Origin: Tetrahymena elliotti 4EA
Taxonomy: Eukaryota > Ciliophora > Oligohymenophorea > Hymenostomatida > Tetrahymenidae
Direction: 5' to 3'
Length of the DNA: 64,000 nucleotides
Assembly (NCBI GenBank): GCA_000231825.2
Contig: JH720301.1
Location: 542,336 to 606,335 of the forward strand
The number at the start of each line of letters is the position of its first letter. The stretch's first letter is position 1. Below are positions 26,401 through 37,227 of the stretch, piece after piece. The position numbers and the translations under genes were made by a program. The notes under the pieces are model-generated. The model was not told the origin of the DNA. It was given only the letters and a program-made list of their open reading frames with translations, and did no database searches.

Positions 26401-27203
26401 AAATTTTATTCAAATTATTCAAAATGAGTGAGAATTTAATTTATTTTAAATTAAAGAACCACAAGATAGAAATTCATAGAATGTTACTTAGAGAGAAGAA
26501 AAGTAGAATACAGCTAGGACTTATTCAAGTACTTTTAAATTTTCCAATAAAATAATGTAAAACTTAATGAAATTAAATGATTATTTAATATGTTCATTTT
26601 TTATTTAAAAAGAAAAAAAAACTGATATACTTGCAAGTGCTTATGAAAAAAAAGAAAGAAGGGGAAATTGATTTCCATGAAAATAAATTTGATGAAGTTA
26701 ATGAAGATAAAGAAAAATAGATAGACTAGCTCCTTTTCAATTAAACTACTTCATAAAAGAGTTAATTACCAATTATTCCTCCAAGATATTTCATAGTACC
26801 TACATATGAAATATTAAAGCAAGTTGTATGTGAAACCTTTGTTAAAGTTAAGGATGAGCACATTGTTAAAAAGCTTCGTGAAGAAAAAATTAAAAAAAAT
26901 TGGTCTGAATAAGTTTTCTTATAAAAGCTTATATAAAACGATGATGTAAATGTTATCTTCCTTTTCAAATTTTATTATTAATAAGAATTTAATTTTTTTG
27001 GTCAAATATAATTCTCTCTCAAATATTTACATTTAAATTTATTTTAATTAAATAGGATATTATACAAAAATAAGCCTGATTTGAAAATTAGTTAATTGGA
27101 GACAAATGTATAGCTTTAGAATAATTTTTATTATCAAGATGCTGTATATAAAATTAAACTTTATTCTTATAAAAAAAATTATATTTTAAAACGTTTAGTG
27201 TGA
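23468..27203 (+). CDS. unrecognised multi-exon coiled-coil protein
   Basis: The ATG at 23468 follows TAAAAAAA. Exon 1 (23468-25075, 536 codons) encodes a long Asn/Gln/Ser/Lys-rich disordered region, then coiled coil (for example ENKKLQYGNEVKQQQNDNF). It ends in a compact segment, KAMPSPVRVCFKTPTSKLKV, continuing into exon 2, that looks beta-rich. Phase-consistent introns are 25076-25135, 25392-25453, 25825-25880 and 26152-26208. Later ones (about 26557-26637 and 26946-27074) are less sure. Exons 3-5 give a Lys/Gln-rich coiled coil (QLDEIQYYQKDYTIKIKDL) and helical basic segments (IIKRWREFKTKRENFKRML). The C-terminal exon ends at TGA 27201-27203. I recognise no family. The combination of disorder, coiled coil and basic helices fits a cytoskeletal or basal-body protein, as inference only. 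The 3' part could belong to a separate gene. Confidence 0.55.
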
Positions 27204-27381
27204 ATTATATATATTTATTTATATATTGTGTGAATTTTTGCATTTTTCTAAGCTAAAAGTAGCACTTTAAGATCCTAAATTAAATTCAGATTTATATGCT
27301 ATAATTATTGATTATAAAATAAATTAAATATCATCTAGAATTTTGCAAAAACAATCAAATAAACAGTTAGTTGGTTAAAAA

Positions 27382-28740
27382 ATGAATGGAGAAAAAAGAA
27401 AAAAAGAAGATGATATTGATGACTAAAAGAACAAGAGTCATAGAACCTTGAATAAGAAACTTAAGAAAAGGAGAAAACATGAAAAGGAAGTTTAGAAAGA
27501 GAAGAAGTTAAAGAAAAAAGAATATCAAGACAAAAGGGATAAGTATAGAGAATAATATTTTGCATAATCTTCGAAACCCAAAATCAAAAATGATAAAGAT
27601 AGCAAAGGAATAAAAATTCATAAATTATAAAAAACACTCAATAAATTCTTAAAAATATATGAAGATGATATTTCTGATTTTAAATCTATTTTTTCTGCCC
27701 TTGATGATGGAGAAGAAATCGAAATTCAAGATATCGAAAACCCAAAAATTAGAAAATATCTTGCTAAGATTTTTAAATACCTTAAAATCAAGTAAAAAAG
27801 TGGAAAGCCAGGATTTCGTAAATCCCTTAAGACCGATTTCTCATTATCTACATACATGAATAATGTTATCAATGAGGCAATCAATTAAAATAGTGGATCA
27901 TCTTCTGATGAAAATTCTAATAAAGAAAAAGAAGACAATAGAGATAGTGATAGAGATAGTAAAAAAAGTGATTTAGACTCTGATTCATCTAGTGATGACG
28001 AAGATGAAAAAGAAAAGAAGCCTTAAAAAAAATTGAAAAAAAATAGTGAAGATGAAGACTCTGAACTATCAGATATAGATGATGATGAGGATGATAAATA
28101 GGAAAATAAATAATAATAGTAAAATAAATAGCTTGGCCCTTAATTACCTTCTGTAATTGGACCTTAAATTTCTAATTAAATTGAACCATAAATCCCTAGT
28201 TAAATTGGGCCTAGACTTCCTACTAATACAGTAGGACCCTCTTTGATTAGCTAAGCAGAAAAATAAAAATTCTTAGAAGGATCTATATCATAGCCATAAT
28301 AAAAATCTAATGATTGGTTAGCTTCAGACTTAGATTCTTTTTTGAATGACTCTTTCAAAGAAGTAGAAGCTTCGAATGTCAAAAAGTTTTTACTCAATTA
28401 AAAAGTTGATACTCATAAAAAAGCTGTAGGTCCTAGCTTAGATAGCTCTCGTTTAGCTCCTGGAAGTGCCCCTATAGATTTAGAGCATATATAAATAGAT
28501 GATTCAGAAGCAAGACACAGTGCATCTGAATATGAAGCTAAATACAGAAATAAAACTCTTATGGAAATTCACTAAGAAAATTTGTAAAAAAAGAAGTAAC
28601 AATAAGGAAAGGACACATTTAGAAAACCATTTGATAGAAATGAAGATTTAGTAATCAGAAAAACAGATTCAAAGAAATTAATGGCAGCTCTTAAAGAAAG
28701 CTTTTAACATGGACCTAAATTTTAACCAGCAAAATAGTGA
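27382..28740 (+). CDS. GPALPP1-like (DUF3752) protein
   Basis: One exon encodes 452 residues. The C-terminus has the family signature LMEIHQENLQKKK...RKPFDRNEDL...KLMAALKESF...HGPKF, which matches the DUF3752 C-terminus of human GPALPP1. A middle region repeats degenerate GP-x-LP units (GPQLP, GPQIS, GPRLP, GPSLI), as in the motif that names the family. The N-terminus is very basic (MNGEKRKKEDD, KKLKKRRKHEKE), followed by Asp/Ser-rich acidic tracts with possible CK2 sites. The function of this family is poorly known; the basic N-terminus and acidic tracts suggest a nuclear protein. The start ATG at 27382 is preceded by TTAAAAA. It lies only about 180 bp after the preceding gene on the same strand. 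Confidence 0.85.
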
Positions 28741-29394
28741 TTTTTTGTATTATTTATATTATATTCTTATAAGCCAAGCATTTAAGTATTGATTTAATTT
28801 TTAATATTTTTGTTCATAAAAATAATTTCTTTTTTCAAACTAATTTTTACAGTTTATTTTCTCAACCATTAAATTTCTTAAAAAAGTAAATAATTTAAAT
28901 ATCAATTAATATGAATTTTATAATTTCAGATAAATAGATTCAACATAAATACTTAAATACTGATAAAAGAAAAGAAATTAAATCAACAAAAAAGCAATAA
29001 AAATGTATTTGTAAAAGTTTTAAAGATATGAAACAAAAAAAACTCAACAAAATGAAATTTAAAAATTAGTTCGATTATTAAAAAATTCATTTTAAGATAA
29101 ATTGTAAACTTAAAACAAGTTAAATTTAAGATTTTTATGTTAGATATATTTTAGCAAATTATTGACAAAGAAGAAAAATAAATATGTTTCAAATAAATTA
29201 AGATATGCATACTAAATTTTTCTAAGATAAAAAATCTTTATCTTAAATAAATTAAACTAAAAATGGTTAGTTATTCAAAACATTAGTAAACAAATGATGT
29301 ACGAAATAAATAAATTTTTGATAATAAAATTTAATGGATCGAAATAATATAAAATTAAAATAAACTTAATGTTTTATAATTGAATTTATTAGGC
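28741..29394. other. intergenic spacer between convergent genes
   Basis: The flanking stop codons face each other, so this spacer holds two 3' UTRs. Nothing else was seen. Confidence 0.55.
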
Positions 29395-32182
29395 TCAATT
29401 CTATTAAGTTAAGAATAAATCTTATTAACTATTATTGTGCTATGACTAGTTATTATTGTGATTTTAATTTTCTTCTTATGCATGAATTTAGTTATTTTAG
29501 TCTTTGTGCCCTTCTTTTTGATGAGAATGATCGTTTTAGTGTTAATAATTTTATTAAACTTCAATTTTTTCTATAAAATTATTGACTTATTTATCATTCT
29601 CTTTTGCTGTTTTGGTATTATCTTATGATTTAATTTAAGTAACCAAACGACCTTATGGAGTTTAGCTGTAGATCTTTTAGGCAGGTACTAGCTTTCTATG
29701 ATTTGCATGAGAAGTTGTCTATCTTGAAACATTTTAAGATTGATAAAAATTACTAGTTTACGATTATGACATTTTGTTACTTTTTCTACCAGTTCCATAT
29801 TCTTCTTCAAATACCTCAGGAGGTAAATCTTTTTCCAAATAATTTTAAAATAAAGCTTTAAATATAAAACAGAAATTTACTGATATCTAAGTTGAATTCC
29901 TAAACTATATTATTAATGTCTAAATCTTAAGTTCTATGGAATTTCTTTTCCATTTTTTCTTTCATTTCTTACTTTTTCATTTCATTTTACCTTTCTATTT
30001 ACTCAATTTATTGTCTAAACATCATTTTCTCTAACCTTTTTTTAAAATATTTTACTGTACTTTACTACAAATAAAAATATATACTCATGATTTTAAACAC
30101 GTTGATTGTGGTGAAGAAGTCTATTTTAAAGTTACATATTTTAGTAAAAGTGCATCTAATCAAGCCTTGCCTTGTTATCATTAACTTAAAATCTCTTAAT
30201 AAATTAAGCACTTTAGTTTCTTTGAACTTTGGTTTTTAGTAATTCTTCTTTTTTCTAATTACTTCTCTCAATCATTTTCTGCTAAAACAAAAATGTTTCA
30301 TGGAATTTTCTGTATTACTCTTAATCATTTTGCTCTTTTTTCATAAGAGTTTCGTATTCTTTATCTTTTTATCTCTATCCCTTCTCAACAACTCTTATCG
30401 TTTTCTCTTAAAGCATCATGTGATATAGTTCTTCGTGGTGTCTTAATTTTTATTAAATTTCCCTATTCCTTTCCTCAATTTATATCTGCAGTTCCTCCTT
30501 TATTTATTTTAATTAAAATCAACTTTTTCAAGTAAGTAATTTCAGTTTACATTTTTTTACTGGATTTGCATTTATTTTTGTTCTGCTTATTTCCTTTACA
30601 ACTCTAAAATATTTTTCCTCATTAATTCTAATTCCATTTTTTTCATATCTGAATGCTATTGCTTTTAATAGTATTCCTAATTTTAATTTTAATACAAATT
30701 AAATTAAACTTTTGGTAATTTGAATAATTAAAATCACATTTTCTCTCTTCTCCATCTACTGCTAATGAATTAATTCATTCTTTTACATTCTTTGCTTTTA
30801 AATTTCAACTTTATGTTAACTTATTTCTTTTCTTTTTTGATTTTCTAATTCTTACTTTCTTTTAATTTGATATTCCTTTTCCTACTCTATCTAAAGCTTT
30901 AAAATAATTTTTTCTTAAACTTTGCTATTTTATTCTTTAATTTGAAGTAAGGCCTTTTCATGATTTTTTTTTCTTTATTCTTCTTTATCATGCATTTCTT
31001 TTGCTTATTCTTCCCTTTTTATTCTTTCTTTCTGTTATCTATAATCCTCATACTAATATTTTTATTACAATTCCATTTCTAATTTTTCCTAATACTCTTA
31101 TTCTTTTGATTTTCTATATTATTCTTTCTTTTCTCTGTTTTTTTGGTACTTTTTTTAGTTTTAAATAATAAAATAAGTTTATAATAGAGACCTCATCTCT
31201 AATTACTTCTTGCTTTTTTTATTCCAGATACATCTTCTTTTCATACAGACATTCTTCAAGCTTTTATTATTTCATCTCATTCATTCTTTTGGAATTCCTT
31301 ATTTGGACTTCTGTAAGTATCATCGAAAGTATATCCTTTTTCTAATTTAATTTTTAAAGCTTAAAATTGAAATATATTAGCTTTTATTACTTATCTCTCT
31401 TAAGTTTTTGTGATATTTTTCTCACTCTTTTATTTCATCTTCTGAAGCTGTAATTGCATGCTCTAGCCATGCTGCAGACTATTAAAGTTTTAATTTGAGT
31501 CCAAGCTTTTATTAGACCCATCTTTTTGGTTTAATTTATTATCTGAAATATTATTGTGATCTTATGATTTCTGAGTAGATTAAGTTTTAGCTGGACTATC
31601 AAAATCGCTTTTTTAATGCCTCCAATTTTTAAACCCAGTAGACTTTATAAAAAATGCATAATAAGTAAAATTAAAATTCTTTATTTAATTACCTCCATAG
31701 CATCACTATTATTTTTTCTAATATACACCTCCGAGTGATTAAACTATAGCATTTTAGATTGCTTTTATTCTTAATTAATTAATTATATCCTTGCCTTTTA
31801 TAAAAAATTCATATTCATCATTTAATTCGTTTGAGCTAAACATTAATTTGAAAAATACCTTCTTTACTACATCAACTTTTTATAATCTCTTTAATTCTAT
31901 TGTATTTTAAAACTAAGTAATTGCTTCTTCTGTAAGATTTGCCTTACCTTTGAAAAGTTTCTATACATCTTATCTTGTTTTCTAAAATAAGTCAGCAATT
32001 TTTATTCCATTTGCTTCGCAAGCTTTAAGTGTTCGAGGAGAGTTAATGAAGGATTATTTTTTAGAGCTAGGATCAAAGTTTTCAATTGAAATTTTAAGCT
32101 CTAAACTTTCTTAAGTCTTAAATTTTTAGGGGCTGTGATTATCTTAATAGTTTTATATTTATTTTATACTATCATTATTCAT
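29395..32182 (-). CDS. CCDC177-like coiled-coil protein
   Basis: The gene starts at the ATG at 32182 (MNNDSIKQIQNYQ) and ends at TGA 29395-29397. Near the N-terminus is SPRTLKACEANGIKIADL, resembling the SPRSLEAC motif at the start of CCDC177-like proteins. Long coiled coils rich in Glu, Lys and Gln follow (KQQKLEECLYEKKMYLEQ, QEKEYQIKRKQELENQKRK, EELLKTKVQRNQSAQFIKRF), then a Gln/His/Asn-rich tail. Several introns of about 50-65 nt are phase-consistent, for example 31643-31692 (GAG|GTAATT...AAAG|TCT). A read-through TGA at 31277-31279 lies in a skipped frame and is not taken as the end, because coiled coil continues after a phase-0 splice. The human relative is uncharacterised. A cilium or basal-body role is plausible from the family's spread in ciliated organisms, which is inference. 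Confidence 0.7.
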
Positions 32183-33338
32183 AGCTTTTTCCTAATCCTA
32201 CTATAATTTATAGAAAGAAAAGTAATAAAAGATAATGCTAACTTTTGAAAATATATAGTGTACCTTATGATTTATTTAATTGTTTACTTCGTCGCTTGTT
32301 TGATGGTCTTATTCACCCATATATTTTATATGTTTTATTTAAATTATTGAGCTTTAAAACGAGAAATTAAAATATATTTTAGGGTACTTAATATAGATAT
32401 ATTACTATAAATTAAAGCTATTTGATGAATTTTTATTTCTAAAAATCAAAGATAAATTTTGCACTGTAAAAGCTTGTGGATTAATATTTATTTATTAATT
32501 TATCAAAGTTCTTACTCATAAATAAATAAAAGTAAGAATATACACTATTCATTAATTTTACCAATTTAACAAAATAAATAATGCAACTCATATTCAGCTA
32601 AGTTACAAAAATATCCTTTAATTTTAATGACCAATAAAGTATCAAATATTATTTATAATCCACTTATTTTCTATAATAGTTCAAACATTAAATTAATTTT
32701 TAATTCCAAAACCATTTTTTTTTTTACTTCTAAAAATATCTTTAAAAATAAATCAAATGTCATTTTTAAAAATCACGAATAAAACTTATTAAATAATTTA
32801 CAATAATAAAAAAGATATTTCAAAATAAAATAAGATTTTAAATATTAAAAATTTTAGAATCCTTCAAATAAATTCTAAAAATAATTTTTTTCATATAAAT
32901 TTAAAAATAAAGGCTTTTTAAAAGAATTTGAACAAAAAATAGAAATTCCAAGAAATTATTTTTTTTTAGTTATTTCGATACAATAAAGTAAAAGAATAAT
33001 ATTTATATATAGATAGATAATTATTTGTTGTTAAAATGAAAACATATCTATCTGGATTGATATGAATAATTTGGTTTGCTTTTATAATGGTTTTTGATAG
33101 ATCAAGTAGTCATTAATATTATAATTTGGAAATTAATTAGAAAGAAATTGATCAATTTTTATAGAAAACATATCTGAATTAATTTAATTAATTAATTATT
33201 AAAATAAGAATAGCTTGAAATAAATAAATATTAATTGACCTTCGCGGATTGAAATATTTTTTAAATTTCATTTTTAATAAATAATAAATTAATAATAAAA
33301 ATTTTAGGTTTAAAAATTGAATATTTGGTATATTCAAT
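32183..33338. other. divergent intergenic region
   Basis: This lies between two divergent start codons and should hold both promoters. It is A+T-rich, with no other recognised element. Confidence 0.5.
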
Positions 33339-36218
33339 ATGGGAAAGAAAGAAAAGGTTTTCTTTGATGAAGAAGATGATAATAAAAATGAGGAGATTTA
33401 TAATAGCGATTAAGATGATTAAGACTAAACTCCTTAAAATAAATAACATTCAAATAATTCTAATTTAGCGGCAGCATAATCCAAAAAAGGAGGTGTATAA
33501 GATAAATCAGCTAAAAATTCTAAAGTAGCTGCATCTAAAGCCAACTCAAAGAAGAAGCTATCTGTAAGATGATTTAAATTTAATCATTTTATTGTTTGTT
33601 ATCTTTTATACCTCATTATTTAACAATATTGATTTTAATATATCTAGGAAGTAGATTCAAAAGCTCCGAAGAAAAGTAAACCAATTGCAAAAGGCAAATC
33701 TAGTAAAAAAGGAAAAGATAAAGGTGGTGCAGCTACTAAAAAATCAAGTAAAAAGAAAGTTTAAAAAGGTAAAAAAGGAGAAAAAGCTCCAGTGAAAGGT
33801 GCAGCTTCTAAAAAGAAAGGTGGCGTATCAGATAAGAAAAAAGCAGATAGCAGCACTCTTAAGAAGACTAAAAAAAATTCTTAGGGTAAAACAGAAAGTA
33901 TAGAGGATGAAAAGGAAGAAGTATTTAATGATGAAAGCAATCAAACGCCTCCTCAAAACAATTAATCTAATGCCTCTTCTTATTTAACTGATAATAACTC
34001 AAAATTAAAAAAAAAACCCGCTGCAAAATCTAATAATAAAAAAACATAGTAGCCTTCTGCTGCATCTAAATAAAAAACTCAAAAAGAGGAATTAGGTGAT
34101 AAATCACAAAGTTTGAAAGCATTTAGCGGTATAAGTAAAGATAAAAAGAATGGAAAAAACGTACCTTTCTAGCCAACTGAAAGCAAAGAGAGTGAAGAAA
34201 TTGAAATAGAACCTGAGAGTGATGAATTAGAATCAGATCCTAGTTAAGCCAAAAAAAAGACAACCAAAACAGATTCGAATGTTGAGCAATAAAATGGAGG
34301 AAGCCAAATAAAGGATGATAAAAAAGCAAATTAAGAATTGAATTCAAAAAATAAAAGTAAAGCCATAGTTGATAGTAAAAAACCTAATTCAAACCTTTTT
34401 AAAGATGATAGTACATATGATTAAGGAAACAAAGGATCCAAGGTTTTTGCAAATAAAAATGCTAGAAAGGATATCTAAGATATGGAGTTGGATAATACCT
34501 ATGAAAATGAAGATGATGATGAAGAAGAAGATATTGTTTCAGGTTCTGAAGATTCAGAAAATAACTTAGATAATGATAATGCTAAAAACTCTAAGAATTA
34601 GATAGATAAGAAGAAGTCAGATACATTAAAGCTTAAAAAGTAAGCAGATGAAAGTGATAATGATGAAGAAGGGGACGAGGATGAAGAAGGTGCTGAAGAT
34701 GAAGACGATGAAGAAGATGACGATGATGATGAAAATGAAAATGAAGGAGATGATGAGGAAGATAATGATGAAGACGAAAGCAGTAGTGAAGAAGTTGTTT
34801 AGGCAGTAAGAACTATGACTTTTCGTAGCAGAAGAGGAGAAGGCATCAAGAAGCTAATGGAATTATAAAAACGAAATGAAGGATTTGGAGATGATTTAGA
34901 TGACTTTTGGAAAGAAAATAAATATTTTGGTAAAATCACAGAAATAAGTAAAGCTAATGATGAAGAAGAAGACGAAGACTTTAATGAAGCAGAGTTCAAA
35001 GATGTTAAGGATGTTTTTGATAGTGATTTCTAAGATACTAGCGATTTAGAAGATGACAAAGATGATGATTCAGATATGTCAGAAGAAGATTCTGATAAGG
35101 AGAAAAAAAAGAAACGTAATAAAGATAAACCAAGCTATTTAATGAAGAAAGATGACGTTATTAGAAAAGAATAAGAAAAAATAGCAAAATAAAAGCAAAA
35201 AGTTGACCGTTTGAAATAGCTTGATACCTAAGAAGAAAATGAAATTTAAATCTCTTAAAAGATATAAAAAGAAAAAAGAGAAGCCTAGCTAACAATTTAA
35301 CTTGAAAAGCGTACATTAAGATAAAGCACAAATGAAAAATCCCTGTTGTCATAAAGTCAGCTCTCGCCACGTTTAAAAAAGAAATTACGTTTAAATGAAG
35401 ATGGATCAGTTGATGCAAATGGGCAACAGGGAGAGTAAGGTGGAAATGCATAAGGTGCAGGAGGCAAAAAGAAGCGTTATATCCATGATTTTATGACTTA
35501 AGAATAACTTTTAAAAGAAGCTGTCTTTACAGAATTTGTGAATAGAAAATAACTTGAAGATCTTCTTCGTCTTGAAGAGGAAAAGAAACAATTTTCTTTA
35601 AGTAAGAAATTTATTGATGAAGGTCCTAAAATATTATATAAAAACTCATCAAAGACAGATGAAAATTTAATCATATATCCAACATAAGAAGTGTATGACA
35701 ACACTATTGGAAGCTACATACAATCCTTTAATGAATAAAAAGAAATAAAAGAAAAGAAATTCCGCTATCACGATCCAAAAACAAATAAATCTTATAACAC
35801 CCCAGAAGAATTTTATAAATACCGCACTATATTGTATAAATCAGAATAAAATCGCTACAAATATCTTATTAAAGTTTATAAGGATCTTCAAGAAAAGAAG
35901 GAAGAACTCTTAGAAGAATTTGAACCTAAGCTAAAAGATAAATATAATAATAACCACAACAACTCTTCTGATTCAGATGATTCCATATCATCATCTTCAT
36001 CATCCTCTTCGAATTCAGCCACTTCTTCAGGAGCAGCAGGTAAAAAGAAAAAGAAAAAATAATAGTAAAAGAAAAAGAGGTAAGCTAAGAAAGCAAAAGC
36101 TTAAAAATCTCGTATATAACAAGCTGCAGCTGAAAGAGATGATGATGAAAATGATTATGATGATGACGATAATAATAATTAAGATGATAAAATATATATT
36201 GATTAAGATTCAGATTGA
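33339..36218 (+). CDS. SWC2: YL1 family histone-chaperone subunit (Swc2/VPS72)
   Basis: Two exons (33339-33563, 33648-36218) around an 84-nt phase-0 intron give 931 residues. The YL1 domain starts near residue 464 with TMTFRSRRGEGIKKLMELQK. It continues with DDLDDFWKENKYFGKI and DVFDSDFQDTSD, matching the N-terminal H2A.Z-binding region of Swc2/VPS72. Further along is FMTQEQLLKEAVFTEFVNRKQLEDLLRLE, and a YL1 C-terminal motif, KFRYHDPKTNKSYNTPEEF, near residue 778. Family members belong to the SWR1/SRCAP remodeller and pass H2A.Z-H2B into nucleosomes, so a macronuclear chromatin role is likely. The first 460 residues are unusual: a Lys/Ala/Ser-rich region resembling an H1 tail, then a strong Asp/Glu tract just before the YL1 domain. 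In human VPS72 the domain begins near the N-terminus. The C-terminus has Ser, Lys and Asp runs. Confidence 0.9.
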
Positions 36219-37227
36219 TTAAAAAAATGTAATATTTCATTCATAATCATAATTAGATTTTTAAAATTATTATATTTTACTTGTAAATAATATTTTTACT
36301 AACTAACACCCTATTTTTTTTGTCTTTTCTATACTTTCAAAATTTATTTATTTCTCTTTAGTTTTTAAGTAAAAAGCAATTCATAATCATCTTCCCTCAA
36401 TATTACAATATTAAATTTAATAAAAGTTATCAAATTTTAAATTTACCATTCCATTGAATTCAACTTGTTGCTAATAAATTTTTTTATTTTTTTTAAAGAT
36501 ATTGTTTAAGTTTATTAAATTAGTTTTTAGAAATTTAATTGAAATTCCAAAAAAAATATTTTTAATTGATTTAAGATGGGATTATATATTTTGGGTATAA
36601 TTTAACATTTTTAAATTTAAATAAATTATTGTGTGTTTGAATCATCAGTATCCTCTTTTTGGATTTAATTGATTAAAAATTAATAGATAGACATCCTTTT
36701 TAGGAAAAAATAGTAATCAATTTAATGTTCATTGAAATATTTAAAAAAATAGCAAGAAAAATAATTTATTCAACTAATAAGTAAAAAATTATTAAATATG
36801 TAGAATGTCATTCATAAAAGCTATTCCTACTATTAAAATTGGGTTGTTTGACCCCACTATTTGGGCAAAATTTTAATTATTTAAAATTTTATGGAAATAA
36901 CCATGAAATCAAGCCTTCAATTTTTTTATTTGTTATAAATTCTAAATTTTTTTACATAGTTAATTTAAATACTTTACTGACTGTTTTTTTTATTTTGATT
37001 AAAAAAATTAAAATTAATTTTACAATTTACAAAAAAATGAAAAAGGACAAATACCTTTGATAATTTATACTCAGTTAAAAATGGAAAATATAGTACAAGC
37101 TTTCATATAAAATATTTCACAAATCTTGGCAACACTTCATAATGTAATGAAAACTGCTTTTTTATTTTTAAAGTTTAAATATATGTTAATAAAATTTATT
37201 TTTGTAAATTGTAGATGATTAATTTTA
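36219..37227. other. intergenic spacer between convergent genes
   Basis: This lies between the stop codon of the YL1 gene and that of the MT-A70 gene. It is A+T-rich, and the short frame at 36839-37060 has no coding character. Confidence 0.55.

Noticed and set aside
26201..26422. Minus-strand open frame across the coiled-coil gene
   Set aside because: Shadow of plus-strand exons, and the plus frame is phase-consistent with neighbouring exons.
31277..31279. TGA as the end of the CCDC177-like gene
   Set aside because: Coiled coil continues in another frame after a phase-0 splice, and the true tail with QNDHSHQKEGHKD follows further on.
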